This document shows positions 7,062 through 14,853 of a stretch of 32,683 bases of DNA, in pieces. Position numbers and translations under genes: made by a program. How positions within the stretch are numbered: position 1 is the first letter of the stretch; every line of letters starts with the position of its first letter. The DNA is from PLA2 sp036273915 (GTDB taxonomy: Bacteria; Planctomycetota; PLA2): contig DASUGR010000267.1 of the NCBI GenBank assembly GCA_036273915.1, forward strand, positions 1-32,683. Direction: 5' to 3'. The notes under the pieces are model-generated. The model was not told where the DNA came from. It worked only from the letters and a program-made list of their open reading frames with translations, and made no database searches.

Positions 7062-7572
7062 GGTCGTGCTCGTCGGCGCGCGGGGGGCCGGGAAGTCTTC
7101 GGTCGGCCCCGTCCTCGCGGCGCGGCTCGGTGTCTCGTTCGTGGACACGGACCGGCTGGTGGAGGAGCAGGCGGGGCGTCCGCTCGGGGAGGTCTGGGCG
7201 GCGGGGGAGTTCCGGGAGCGGGAGGCGCGCGCCCTCGAGCAGGCGCTGGCGACGCCCTCGGCGGTCGTGGCGGCGGGCGGCGGCGCCGTGCTCTGGGCGG
7301 GCTTCGCGGCCGCCGTGAAGGGGTGGACGGTCGTCTGGCTCGACGCGGCGCCGGAGGTGCTGGCCGGGCGGATCCGGAAGGACCCGCGGGAGCGGCCGTC
7401 GCTCACCGGTCGGCCGGCGGCGGAGGAGATCGGCGAGGTCGCGAGATCGCGCGCGCACCTTTACGCGGCGGTGGCCTCGGCGCGCGTCGCCACCGACCGT
7501 CTCGCGGTGGACGCGGTCGCGGAGGAAATCGAGCGCGTCGTGCACGCGACCACGCGTGGGAAAGCCGATTAA
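7051..7572 (+). CDS. aroK: Shikimate kinase
   Basis: Phosphorylates shikimate at the 3-position, the step after AroE. The 173-residue protein has a Walker A loop GARGAGKSS (9-17), the shikimate-binding DTD (33-35), a GGGAV motif, and an adenine/lid region RPSLTGR. The ATG at 7051 overlaps the aroDE stop by 11 bp and gives the standard N-terminus MRARVVLVGARGAGK; a longer frame starting at 6988 only adds an unrelated basic stretch. With aroDE it forms a three-step shikimate block. The stop codon overlaps a TAAGAT hexamer 15 nt before the next gene. Confidence 0.94.
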   Translation: MRARVVLVGARGAGKSSVGPVLAARLGVSFVDTDRLVEEQAGRPLGEVWAAGEFREREARALEQALATPSAVVAAGGGAVLWAGFAAAVKGWTVVWLDAAPEVLAGRIRKDPRERPSLTGRPAAEEIGEVARSRAHLYAAVASARVATDRLAVDAVAEEIERVVHATTRGKAD

Positions 7573-7590
7573 GATGTCGAAGCCTCGGTC

Positions 7591-9834
7591 ATGCGCACGG
7601 TCCTCGCCGCTCTCCTCCTCACCGCCGTCTGCGCGGCACAGGGCATCGAGGACTGGATCGACACGGCGCTCGACGAGCGCACGCCGCCCGAGCAGCGCGT
7701 CGACGCGCTGAAGAAGGTCGAGCAGACGAAGGAGGGGCTCGACAAGCTCGCGGAGAAGGGCCTCGATCCCGCCCGCGACCCCGAGGTCGTGCACGCGGTC
7801 GTGTCCACGCTCCTGAGGGCGCAGGACTACAAGCCCTACGTCGAGCGCATCTGCCGGCTGCTCGTCGCCGACCAGCACCGCAGCAAGGTGCTCTTCCGCA
7901 TCCAGAGGCTCTGGGAGGACGATCGCGGCGTCCCGCTCCTCGACGCATGCATCGCGATGGCGGGCGGGGTGCCCGACGCGGAGGGGCGCGCCGCGGCGCT
8001 GATCGCGCTCAGCAAGATCCCGCGCCGGAAGGCGGCGGAGGCGATCGTCAAGGTCGGCCTGGAGTCGAACGACGAGCCGGTGAGGAGGGTTGCGCGCGAG
8101 TACGTCGCGCGCTGGTTCGGCGTCGCGACGCTCCGGGAGGCCGCGGACTACCTTGCGGCACGCCCGCGCGACTCCTTCCAGGATCTCGTGGAGGAGCGGA
8201 TCGACGGCCTCATCGAGAAGGAGAAGGAGTACGAGCAGTTCCGGCGCGTCTCCCTCGAGAACGCGACCCTCCCGGAGGCGCTGGCCGAGCTCGAGAAGGG
8301 CGGCGCCTACCGCGCCTACGCGGCGCGCCGGATCGAGAAGCTCGCCGCGCAAAACGGGATCCAGGACCCGTCCGAGTTCGCGCGCCGGGTCTTCCAGGGG
8401 GTGGCGGACGAGACTCTCCGGGACCCGCCCGACCCCAACGTGCTCGTCCCCCTCCTCAAGGCGCTCCAGAAGTACGCGGGCGAGCTGAGCCGCACGAAGA
8501 AGCCCGAGGAGGTGCGCGAGGCGATCGCCCGGGTGGCGAAGCTGCCCGGGAGCGGACAGATGCACCAGGACCTCGGGTCCGCCGCGGTCGGGCTCCTCGG
8601 GGTCGTCGACGACGAGGGCATCACGCTCCACGCGTTCGCCGAGGGTTTCCCCTCGGTCGAGGTGAAGAAGCAGGCGATCCAGCAGCTCGGCCAGCTCGCG
8701 CAGAAGTACCCGAAGCGCAGCAACTTCGTGAGCATCAAGCTCGCGACGCTGCTCAAGGGCGCGGAGAACGTCCCCCCGATCCGGGCGCAGATCCTCAACC
8801 TGCTCACCCAGCCGTACGTCACGGTCGCGACCGACCCCGTCGACGTCGCGGCCGTCGTCGCCGGCTATCTCGAGAAGGGTGCGAACCCCGAGTTGACCGA
8901 GCCCGAGATGCGGGACTGCGCCAAGGTGATCGGCAAGCGACGCACGGACGACGCGAGGAAGGTGCTCCTCGCGCTCGCGAAGACGCACCCGAAGCCCGAG
9001 GTGCGCCAGGTCGCCATCGAGGAGGGCCTGCTCCCCTGGGCGCGCGAGGACGAGACCCTCCACGCCGAGCTGGTCGGCCTCGTGGTCGACAAGGACCAGC
9101 CGCTCAACGTGCGCAAGGTCGTGATCGAGGCGCTGGGCAAGCGGGGGGGGCGCCGGTCCGCGCTGACGCTCGAGCAGCTCTCGCAGGCGAAGGACCTCGA
9201 TCCGGTGCTCAAGGACGCGATCAAGGAGGCGAAGCTGGTGCTCCTCGGCCGCCTCGCGGCCACGAAGAGCGCGTCGGCCGACGCGCCGGAGCGGCTCGAC
9301 CTGGAGGCGGCGTGCCAGATCCTCGAGCGGGAGAGCGGCGGGGATCCGGAGCGCCTCGAGCCGCTCGCGGGCACCCTCGTGAAGGGCTGCGCCGACGCGA
9401 AGATCCCCGCCGGCACCGCCCGGTACCGGTACGCGACGCTCTACGCGCGGCTGCCGGAGGACAAGCGGAAGGAACCGGTGCTCCTCCAGCGCTACAAGGA
9501 CGCGGCGGAGAACGCCGCCTTCGACAACCTGCCGGCCGACCTGCGCGAGAAGCTCCTGCTCGACTACCGCGAGCTGCTCAGGAGGGACAAGGCGGACACC
9601 GATCGGGCGCGCCGCGCCATGGAGTGCAGTCGCGACCTCGCGAAGCTCGCCCTCGAGGCGCAGGCCAACGAGAAGGCGGCCGGCTTCTGGCTGGACGCCG
9701 CGGCGGCGGCGGCGAACCTCAACGACGCCGCGCAGGCGCTCAAGTTCCTCGACCAGGCGAAGGCGACCGGCGGCCTCGTCGGGGACCTCGTGGCGCGCGA
9801 GCAGGACCTGCGCACGAAGGTGACGAAGGGCTAG
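7591..9834 (+). CDS. Secreted HEAT-repeat protein, function unknown
   Basis: A 747-residue protein with a short signal peptide (1-16, cut near AQG). The rest is almost all alpha-helical. Repeated helix pairs with the HEAT pattern (LxxALxxxxxxxVRxxAxxxL-like) occur at about 130-180 (IALSKIPRRKAAEAIVKV, VRRVAREYVARWF), 340-400 and 440-560 (VRQVAIEEGLLPWA, NVRKVVIEALGKRGG). The last 130 residues (ATLYARLPEDKR...ALKFLDQAKATGG) look like TPR helices. No catalytic motif is seen. HEAT/TPR solenoids usually bind proteins, and planctomycetes have many secreted ones. It follows aroK by 18 bp, so it may share the operon. It ends convergently with the PAP2 gene, both stops sharing CTAG. Confidence 0.85.
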   Translation: MRTVLAALLLTAVCAAQGIEDWIDTALDERTPPEQRVDALKKVEQTKEGLDKLAEKGLDPARDPEVVHAVVSTLLRAQDYKPYVERICRLLVADQHRSKVLFRIQRLWEDDRGVPLLDACIAMAGGVPDAEGRAAALIALSKIPRRKAAEAIVKVGLESNDEPVRRVAREYVARWFGVATLREAADYLAARPRDSFQDLVEERIDGLIEKEKEYEQFRRVSLENATLPEALAELEKGGAYRAYAARRIEKLAAQNGIQDPSEFARRVFQGVADETLRDPPDPNVLVPLLKALQKYAGELSRTKKPEEVREAIARVAKLPGSGQMHQDLGSAAVGLLGVVDDEGITLHAFAEGFPSVEVKKQAIQQLGQLAQKYPKRSNFVSIKLATLLKGAENVPPIRAQILNLLTQPYVTVATDPVDVAAVVAGYLEKGANPELTEPEMRDCAKVIGKRRTDDARKVLLALAKTHPKPEVRQVAIEEGLLPWAREDETLHAELVGLVVDKDQPLNVRKVVIEALGKRGGRRSALTLEQLSQAKDLDPVLKDAIKEAKLVLLGRLAATKSASADAPERLDLEAACQILERESGGDPERLEPLAGTLVKGCADAKIPAGTARYRYATLYARLPEDKRKEPVLLQRYKDAAENAAFDNLPADLREKLLLDYRELLRRDKADTDRARRAMECSRDLAKLALEAQANEKAAGFWLDAAAAAANLNDAAQALKFLDQAKATGGLVGDLVAREQDLRTKVTKG

Positions 9835-10769
9835 GCGTCGGCCCCCGGAGCCCCCTCGCATCCCGGCGCGCCGGCGCGCGGCTCGCCGCGGCGGTCGAAC
9901 CGGAAGACGAGCCGCATCCCGAAGGGGACCCAGAGCATCGCGACCAGAACGCCGGCGACCACGTCGATCATGTAGTGGTAGCGGTGCGCGAGCGTCGCGA
10001 GGATGAGGCCGGCGACGAGCGGCGTAGAGAACGCGGCGGCGCGGCGGCTCTCGCGCCAGAGGATCGCGAGGCAGACGAGGCTCACCGCCGTGTGCCCGGA
10101 CGGGAACGCGTTCAGCCGGATGTAGTCGAGCCAGTCGATCACGCGGTAGAGCGCGGCCGCGACGTCCCCGAGGGGCAGCGGCGTCTCGTAGGCGACGTGC
10201 GCGCGCGGGCCGTACGCGGGCACGAGGTAGTACCCGACGTAGGTCGTGAAGAAGCAGCCGACGATCGTCGCGGCGTAGGAGAGGAAGTCCGCGTACCGCC
10301 GCTGCCGCAGCACGAGCACGGTGAGCAGGACGGGCAGGAAGAAGTAGCTCGAGTAGCAGATCTCGAGGACCAGCGTCGTCCACGGGTTCAGGAAGGGCTC
10401 GAGCCAGCGCGTGGGGTCGGAGCCGAAGAGCCGCACGTCGAGGACGGCGAGCGCCGGGTCCATCACGACGCCGCCGCGGACGTGCTTGATGATGAGGCCC
10501 ATCGCCTGGAAGATCGCGAGCACGAACGCGAAGAGGTAGACGATGAAGGCGGTCCGGAGCCGGGGGCGGTGCGCGGCGCCCCATCGGAGGAGCGCGTAGA
10601 CGGCGAGCAGGGCGACGTGGCCGGCGATCACGAACGGGGCGCCGGGGACCTCGGAGAGGTTGAGCAGGACGACGAGGATGGTGGCGCCGACGAAGCCGGA
10701 GGCGATCACGTCGAGTGCGAGCCAGCGTCGCGGCAGGGTGGGGGAGGGGGCCGGGGGGAGGGGGGCCAC
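9831..10769 (-). CDS. PAP2-superfamily membrane phosphatase/transferase (Aur1/Ipt1-like)
   Basis: Integral membrane protein of 312 residues with about six hydrophobic segments (about 20-38, 48-62, 72-95, 133-155, 165-183, 225-237, 250-285). PAP2 motifs are visible: YGPRAH (186-191), AFPSGHTA (221-228, Pro-Ser-Gly-His226) and AHRYHYMIDV (261-270, Arg263, nucleophilic His265, Asp269). Such enzymes remove or transfer phospho-groups on lipids (phosphatidate, undecaprenyl-PP, or inositol phosphate to ceramide); the substrate cannot be told. The start is GTG at 10769, supported by TATGCT ending 9 nt upstream. The C-terminus is encoded by a G-run repeat copy. Its stop overlaps the convergent HEAT gene stop within CTAG. 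Confidence 0.88.
   Translation of the reverse strand: MAPLPPAPSPTLPRRWLALDVIASGFVGATILVVLLNLSEVPGAPFVIAGHVALLAVYALLRWGAAHRPRLRTAFIVYLFAFVLAIFQAMGLIIKHVRGGVVMDPALAVLDVRLFGSDPTRWLEPFLNPWTTLVLEICYSSYFFLPVLLTVLVLRQRRYADFLSYAATIVGCFFTTYVGYYLVPAYGPRAHVAYETPLPLGDVAAALYRVIDWLDYIRLNAFPSGHTAVSLVCLAILWRESRRAAAFSTPLVAGLILATLAHRYHYMIDVVAGVLVAMLWVPFGMRLVFRFDRRGEPRAGAPGCEGAPGADA
9840..9857 (-). repeat. G-run repeat, CTCC variant
   Basis: On the minus strand this reads GAGGGGGCTCCGGGGGCC, one base longer than the exact 17-base form. It encodes the last residues (EGAPGA) of the PAP2-type protein and sits just inside the gene end. Confidence 0.6.
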
Positions 10770-10778
10770 GCGCGCAAG

Positions 10779-10784
10779 AGCATA
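10779..10784 (-). promoter_or_regulatory. -10 hexamer TATGCT of the PAP2 gene
   Basis: TATGCT ends 9 nt before the GTG start at 10769, with no Shine-Dalgarno site between. It supports the GTG as start of a leaderless mRNA. Confidence 0.45.
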
Positions 10785-10868
10785 AGGCAGGTGGCGAAGC
10801 GTGCCGGCGCGGCGCGGCGGCGCGGCGGCGACGGTTGCGGCGAACGTGGCGGGACGTGCGCCGAGCGT

Positions 10869-10874
10869 TAGACT
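10869..10874 (+). promoter_or_regulatory. -10 hexamer TAGACT of the tRNA gene
   Basis: TAGACT ends 14 nt before the mature tRNA 5' end, leaving a precursor leader of about 7 nt for RNase P to remove. No clear -35 box is seen at 16-18 bp. Confidence 0.45.
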
Positions 10875-10888
10875 GTCCGGCTCCCCAT

Positions 10889-10966
10889 GGTGGGGTAGCT
10901 CAGCTGGTTTAGAGCACCGGATTCATAACCCGGAGGTCGACGGTTCGAGTCCGTCTCCCACTACCA
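10889..10966 (+). tRNA. tRNA with anticodon CAU (Met elongator, or Ile2 if lysidine-modified)
   Basis: A full cloverleaf can be drawn. The acceptor arm pairs GGTGGGG with TCCCACT (G-U at both ends). U8-A9 follows, then a D stem GCTC/GAGC around an AGCTGGTTTA loop. The anticodon loop is TTCATAA (10922-10928) with CAT at 10924-10926. The variable region is AGGTC, and the T arm is GACGG-TTCGAGT-CCGTC. The discriminator is A at 10963 and CCA is encoded at 10964-10966. The acceptor end pairs (G1-U72), so it is unlike the usual unpaired initiator tRNA. The last anticodon-stem pair is A31-C39, a mismatch. Elongator Met and Ile2 cannot be separated by eye. Confidence 0.95.
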
Positions 10967-11016
10967 TTTCCGCGCCTGGCCGCCGGGTCCTTGCGGCTCG
11001 GCGGCTCGGGGCGCCG

Positions 11017-11448
11017 CTACCACCAGCGCTCTTGGCCGACACGGAGGATCGCGGGCGCCGACCGCACCGTCACGGTCGCGGCCGCGCCGTGGCGACAGCT
11101 CAGATAGCGCTGCAGCTGCTGGAGCGCGGCGCGCTGGTCGTCCGCGACGCTCAGGAACTGGATGCCAAGGCTCGCGTCCCCGCCTTCCGTTTCGCAGTGC
11201 TGGACGACGCCCAGGAGCACGATAGCCTCCCGCGCGTCCTCCAGGAACACGCCCGCGTAGAGCTGGCTGCCCGGAGTGAACGCGCAGGGCGAGACGATGC
11301 GCATCCCGTCCGAGGAGATGTCGGTGAGCCGCGCCTGGTGGAAGCCGCCGCCTCCCGTCTCGGTGATGCACAAGGCGTTCGCGTCGTCGGCGAAGCGAGG
11401 ATGGCGCCGCCGGTCGCGGGCCCTCTGGCTGCCCGTTTCCGATTCCAC
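11017..11448 (-). CDS. PilZ-domain protein (cyclic di-GMP receptor candidate)
   Basis: A 143-residue single-domain protein. PilZ domains bind cyclic di-GMP through an RxxxR motif and a D/NxSxxG motif. Here the first lies in RDRRRHPRF (Arg14, Arg18) and the second is DISSDG (Asp43, Ser45, Gly48), with the usual spacing of about 25-30 residues and following beta-strands (GSQLYAGVFLED, IVLLGVVQHCE). The C-terminal 40 residues add an amphipathic helix (RAALQQLQRYLS) and an unassigned tail. GTG at 11448 is chosen because GGAGACG lies 6 nt upstream; the frame continues to 11550, but that extension is Pro/Gly/Arg-rich. A second PilZ gene lies at 20773. Confidence 0.85.
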   Translation of the reverse strand: MESETGSQRARDRRRHPRFADDANALCITETGGGGFHQARLTDISSDGMRIVSPCAFTPGSQLYAGVFLEDAREAIVLLGVVQHCETEGGDASLGIQFLSVADDQRAALQQLQRYLSCRHGAAATVTVRSAPAILRVGQERWW

Positions 11449-11477
11449 GTCCCGTCTCCTTCGGTGTTCCCGGTCGG

Positions 11478-11505
11478 AACCTATCCCAGCACCGGCTTCG
11501 GTCAA
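11478..11505 (-). promoter_or_regulatory. Candidate sigma70-type promoter of the first PilZ gene
   Basis: On the minus strand, TTGACC (11505-11500) is followed after 16 bp by TAGGTT (11483-11478). It lies about 30 nt before the GTG start, leaving room for the GGAGACG ribosome site. This gene therefore appears to have a normal leader, unlike many neighbours. Confidence 0.45.
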
Positions 11506-11571
11506 ACACGGGGACCCGGGCGGGGGAAGGCGGCCGGCAAGCCGGAGCACTCCGGGCAGGAGTGGTGAGGT

Positions 11572-11588
11572 AGGGGGGCGCGGGGGCG
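11572..11588 (+). repeat. G-run repeat, CGC variant
   Basis: AGGGGGGCGCGGGGGCG between genes. Related CGC-type copies are at 11827-11844 (minus), 16304-16320 and 29646-29662. Confidence 0.5.
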
Positions 11589-11826
11589 GGCCGCGCAGGA
11601 TGCCCGCGGTTCGTCGGAGGCCCGGAAGCTGTCCCTCGCGTTAGGTAGTTTGTTAGGTATGGTCATGGTCGGAAGGACTTCGAGCGCCGGCCGCCTCGGC
11701 GGTCCGTGCGGGCGCGGGCGTCATCGGCGGAAGATGTTCGCACACGGCCCGGCGGACGCGCCGACGGGCCGGGAAGGGGGGTGACCCGGGGATCCAGCGA
11801 CAGATCGCCTGACATCGGGGCGTCCT

Positions 11827-11844
11827 CTCCCCCGCGCCCCCTCA
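11827..11844 (-). repeat. G-run repeat, CGC variant
   Basis: On the minus strand this reads TGAGGGGGCGCGGGGGAG. It is intergenic and inverted relative to the copy at 11572-11588. Confidence 0.5.
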
Positions 11845-11901
11845 CCTCGGGCACGGCCATCGGCGCCTGCTCGGCAGTCCGCGCCCGGCTCCGTACCCAG
11901 C

Positions 11902-13035
11902 CTACTTGGGCCACCCGGCGTTCGCGAAGCGACCGCCCTTCGTGATCACTGGGCCGTCCACGCGCACGATGCCGCCCTTCCGCAGGTCGCAGACCATGTC
12001 CCAGTGGAGCCCGGACTTGTTCCTGCCCCCGCTCTCGGGATACGCCGCGCCGAGCGCCGCGTGGAAGGTGCCGCCGATCTTCTCGTCGAAGAGCGTGTTC
12101 TTCGAGTACTCCCGGATCGAGTAGTTCGTGCCCAGCGCGAGCTCGCCGAGCACGCGCGCGCCCTTGTCCTGGTCGAGCATCCGCACGAGGAACTCCTCGT
12201 TGTGCGTCGCGGAGCAGTCGACGACCCTGCCGGCCTTGAACCGCAGCGTGATGTCGCGAACCTCACGGCCGCCGTGCACCGCCGGGAACGAGTACTTCAC
12301 CACGCCCTCGGTCGCATCCCCGATCGGGCCGGTGAAGACCTCGCCGTCCGGGAAGTTGTTCTTGCCGTCGCAGTTGATCCACGTGCGGCCCTTGATGCCG
12401 AAGCGGATGTCGGTCCCCTGCGGGGTCGTGATGTGCATCTCGCGCCCCTTCGCGAGCCGGTCCGCGAGCCGCTGCTGCGAGAGGCCGAGCTTCTTCCACG
12501 CGGCCACCGGGTCCTTCTGGTCGAGCTTCCCGGCCCGATAGACGAACTCCTCGTAGTCGAGGATGCCCATCTCCGCGTCCTGCGCGGCGGCGTCGTTCGG
12601 GAGCAGCGTCCCGACCCAGCGCAGCTTCTTCGGGTCCTTCTCCGGGAGCCCGCCGCGGCGCATCTGCTCCTCCATGAGCGGCTTCATGGTCCGGCTGATG
12701 GTCGCCTGCTTCGCCGGGTCGGTGCGGGAGAGCGCCTTCGTGTTCGAAGCGGCCCAGATCCCGACCGTGACGTTCGCCTCGCGGAGGACCGCCGGGTCGA
12801 TCGGGTTCAAGCTCTCGAGGTGCTCCTTCTTCGCGTGGCGGAAGAAGAGCTCGCCCAACGTGTCGGGCACGAGCCGCACCCACGGCAGCCCCCCGGCCTC
12901 GAGGACCTCGCGGTAGACCTCGGCGGCGAGCGGGGCCGCCACGGTGGAGCCGCGGATCACGACCACGTCCTTCGGGCGGACGGCGGTCGAGTAGCGGACG
13001 AGTACCTGGGCGAGCTTGCGGATGCGCGGATCCAT
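11902..13035 (-). CDS. M29-family metallo-aminopeptidase (AmpS/AmpT-like)
   Basis: Cytoplasmic two-metal aminopeptidase removing N-terminal residues from peptides. The 377-residue protein is slightly shorter than AmpS/AmpT/PepS (about 408). The M29 ligands are present: Glu232 (PDGEVFTGP), Glu298 (GELALGTN), His325 (GTFHAALG), Tyr332 (AAYPESGG), His344 and Asp346 (GLHWDMV). The N-terminal domain (DPRIRKLAQVLVRYSTAVRPKDVVVIRG) is typical. ATG at 13035 starts this conserved N-terminus; upstream sequence in frame is low-complexity and lies in the preceding gene. TACACT ends 9 nt before the ATG, so it probably has its own leaderless promoter although it is 19 bp after the neighbouring gene. Confidence 0.93.
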   Translation of the reverse strand: MDPRIRKLAQVLVRYSTAVRPKDVVVIRGSTVAAPLAAEVYREVLEAGGLPWVRLVPDTLGELFFRHAKKEHLESLNPIDPAVLREANVTVGIWAASNTKALSRTDPAKQATISRTMKPLMEEQMRRGGLPEKDPKKLRWVGTLLPNDAAAQDAEMGILDYEEFVYRAGKLDQKDPVAAWKKLGLSQQRLADRLAKGREMHITTPQGTDIRFGIKGRTWINCDGKNNFPDGEVFTGPIGDATEGVVKYSFPAVHGGREVRDITLRFKAGRVVDCSATHNEEFLVRMLDQDKGARVLGELALGTNYSIREYSKNTLFDEKIGGTFHAALGAAYPESGGRNKSGLHWDMVCDLRKGGIVRVDGPVITKGGRFANAGWPK

Positions 13036-13044
13036 AGGCGCAGA

Positions 13045-13050
13045 AGTGTA
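13045..13050 (-). promoter_or_regulatory. -10 hexamer TACACT of the M29 gene
   Basis: TACACT ends 9 nt before the ATG at 13035 and lies just after the stop of the upstream gene. No Shine-Dalgarno site is present. The same hexamer at similar spacing serves the CAP-domain gene at 20689. Confidence 0.5.
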
Positions 13051-13054
13051 GCCG

Positions 13055-14401
13055 CTACCGCTGGAGGGCGCGCGGGAACGGCAGGTCGAGGAGCGAGGCC
13101 GCCGCGAGCGCCGCAACCTCGGGTTGCGGGGAGCTCATGGCGGGCAGGAAGACGGCCGCCGGGTCGTCCAGCTTCTCCGCCAGCGCCCCCGCGTAGACGG
13201 CGAACGGGCCGCCCCCGTCGATCCCGCGGCGGACCAGGGGGGCGCCCCGCGCCGGGTCGAGACGCATGAGCGCCTCCATCGAGAAGATGCGGAGGGCGGC
13301 GACGGTGCCGTCGAACGCACCCTCGAGGAGGTCCAGGAGCGGCGCGATCTTCTCCTGCGGCGCCTTCTCCCGCTGGAGCCGGGCCACGCGGTGGGCCACC
13401 GCCAGGTAGTAGATCTCCTGGTCCAGCTCGTGGAGCTCCTTGTAGCGGCTCGAGAGCGGGTCCATGGCCGAGAAGTCGTCGAGCCCCGTCCAGAGGCGCG
13501 CGATCCGCACGGTGTCGGCGTGCGGCGCGTAGATGCTCCGCTCGCGCTCGCCCTTCGCTGCCGCGAGGAGGCGGATCTCCTCCTGCTCGCCCCGGTCCGC
13601 GAGGAGCGCCGTGCCCAGGATGGACGCGCGGCCGACGTCGGACGCTCCCTCGCTCGTGAGCCTCCGCACGTGCTCCCGCATCTCGCGGATCGCGTCGCGG
13701 ACCGCGGGCAGGTGGCGTTCGAGGAGATCGCCGCCCACGCCGAAGAGCGCGTTGTACTCGAGCAGCGTCACGCCGGCCTCGACGCGCGCCGCGAGGTCGC
13801 CGTTCTCGACATAGTGCGCGACGAGCGGCGCGACGATCGGCCAGCCGGGGTGGTACCGGCGGGCGAACGGGAAGAACTCGAGGTAGAAGTTCCCCTGATT
13901 CGTGATCGAGAGGAGCGTCTCCGGTCCCTTCGGGTCGCCGCGCGCCCCGACGAAGATCGCGGTCGCCGCACACGCGTAGAACCCGGCCTGGTTGTACCAG
14001 TCGACCCGGAGCCGCCCGTCCACCCAGCGGCGCGCGACCTGCTGCAGGAGCGTGCCGTCGGGATCGAGCCGATGCCGTTCCCTGAGATACGTGTCGGCCG
14101 CGGCACGGACCTTCTCCGGGATGCCGGGCTGCCCGAGCCCCACGGACCCGATCGCGAGCGTGGTCCGGAAGAGGCCCCGCATCGCCTCGAGGTCCTGAGG
14201 CTTCTCCCTGACCAGGTCCTCGTATCCCCCGAGGGCGACGCCCAACTGCCCCGCCTCGAAGGGCCCGGCCGCCCGGCTGGCCGCATCCGGCGTGACGAAG
14301 CGGGTGGTGGGGAGGGCCGCCTCCCGCCGGGTGTAGTGTCTCGTGGCGAAGAACAGGGAACCCAAGAGGGTGGCGACGGCAAGCAGCATCAGGGGCCGCA
14401 T
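13055..14401 (-). CDS. Membrane-anchored helical-repeat protein, function unknown
   Basis: I do not recognise this 448-residue protein. It begins with a hydrophobic segment (MRPLMLLAVATLLGSLFFAT) and a basic stretch (RHYTRREA), so it is an N-terminal anchor or signal peptide. A TPR-like part follows at about 45-110 (GQLGVALGGYEDLVREKPQDLEAMRGLFRTTL). Further helical segments fill the middle, and HEAT-like helices end the protein (AALRIFSMEALMRLDPARGAPLVRRG, PEVAALAAASLLDLP). The ATG at 14401 is preferred over the TTG at 14428 because TACCCT ends 7 nt before it. The M29 aminopeptidase follows by 19 bp. Confidence 0.75.
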   Translation of the reverse strand: MRPLMLLAVATLLGSLFFATRHYTRREAALPTTRFVTPDAASRAAGPFEAGQLGVALGGYEDLVREKPQDLEAMRGLFRTTLAIGSVGLGQPGIPEKVRAAADTYLRERHRLDPDGTLLQQVARRWVDGRLRVDWYNQAGFYACAATAIFVGARGDPKGPETLLSITNQGNFYLEFFPFARRYHPGWPIVAPLVAHYVENGDLAARVEAGVTLLEYNALFGVGGDLLERHLPAVRDAIREMREHVRRLTSEGASDVGRASILGTALLADRGEQEEIRLLAAAKGERERSIYAPHADTVRIARLWTGLDDFSAMDPLSSRYKELHELDQEIYYLAVAHRVARLQREKAPQEKIAPLLDLLEGAFDGTVAALRIFSMEALMRLDPARGAPLVRRGIDGGGPFAVYAGALAEKLDDPAAVFLPAMSSPQPEVAALAAASLLDLPFPRALQR

Positions 14402-14408
14402 CCGTGAG

Positions 14409-14414
14409 AGGGTA
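14409..14414 (-). promoter_or_regulatory. -10 hexamer TACCCT of the gene starting at 14401
   Basis: TACCCT ends 7 nt before the ATG at 14401, matching the TAnnnT spacing seen elsewhere in the window. It is weaker than the TACAAT or TAGAAT examples. Confidence 0.35.
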
Positions 14415-14473
14415 ACACCGCCGCTCAAGCCGGCGGGGGTGCCCGGCCGATGGTCGGGAGACGAGGTGATCCC

Positions 14474-14818
14474 ATGAAGCGCGTCATCCTTCCGGTGCTC
14501 GGTCTCGCCCTCCTGCTGTCCCTTCCCGCGTTGTCGCAGGACGAGGGGGGGCCGACCCTCGACGAGAAGGTCGAGGCGCTCACCAAGAAGGTCGAGGAGC
14601 AGGATGCGGCCCTGAAGCAGCTCCAGACCTACGTCGACAACCAGAAGGCCCAGGCGAAGAGGCTCGGGAAGAGCCTCGCCAGCGCCGAGGACCAGGGCTT
14701 CCTCCTCCCCGCGCCGAACAACGAGGCGAAGGAGAGCCTGCTCAAGGGGCTCCAGGAGTACGCGGGCGTCGCGGCCGGCGGTGCGCCGGCGCCCAAGAAG
14801 GACTCGGACGAAGAGTAG
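14474..14818 (+). CDS. Small secreted coiled-coil protein
   Basis: A 114-residue protein with a clear signal peptide (MKRVILPVLGLALLLSLPALS, cut near residue 21). A Lys/Glu-rich heptad stretch follows (about 28-65: LDEKVEALTKKVEEQDAALK...). The rest includes LLKGLQEYAG and an Ala/Gly/Pro-rich linker ending in an acidic tail (KKDSDEE). Similar short N-terminal coiled coils occur in periplasmic or outer-membrane-associated proteins, where they trimerise or bind partners; the role here is unknown. The ATG at 14474 has GAGGTGA 5 nt upstream, a canonical ribosome site. lysS starts 35 bp downstream on the same strand. Confidence 0.75.
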   Translation: MKRVILPVLGLALLLSLPALSQDEGGPTLDEKVEALTKKVEEQDAALKQLQTYVDNQKAQAKRLGKSLASAEDQGFLLPAPNNEAKESLLKGLQEYAGVAAGGAPAPKKDSDEE

Positions 14819-14853
14819 CCAACCGCGGGATTCCGGTGTAAATCCCGGAGTCC

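Larger units (their letters stand above)
11551..11901. other. Gene-poor interval between the PilZ and M29 genes
   Basis: No supportable gene. Short frames here have Arg/Ser/Gly/Pro-rich translations typical of shadow frames in GC-rich DNA. Two G-run repeats of the CGC type lie in opposite orientation at 11572-11588 (plus) and 11827-11844 (minus). A relatively AT-rich patch (GTTAGGTAGTTTGTTAGGTA) lies at 11640-11660. It could be a promoter or terminator zone, but I see no clear structure. Confidence 0.5.

Noticed and set aside
6943..10584. A minus-strand frame of over 1200 codons
   Set aside because: It lies opposite aroDE, aroK and the HEAT gene, and its translation is Arg/Ala/Leu-rich without motifs. 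GC-rich third positions keep such frames open.
11706..11945. Short plus-strand frame upstream of the M29 stop
   Set aside because: Low-complexity Arg/Ser/Pro composition, no ribosome site, and partial overlap with the M29 gene.
13036..13116. Longer M29 aminopeptidase reading from 13116
   Set aside because: The extra residues are Arg/Ser-rich and lie within the 3' end of the upstream gene; the ATG at 13035 starts the conserved N-terminus and has a promoter hexamer.
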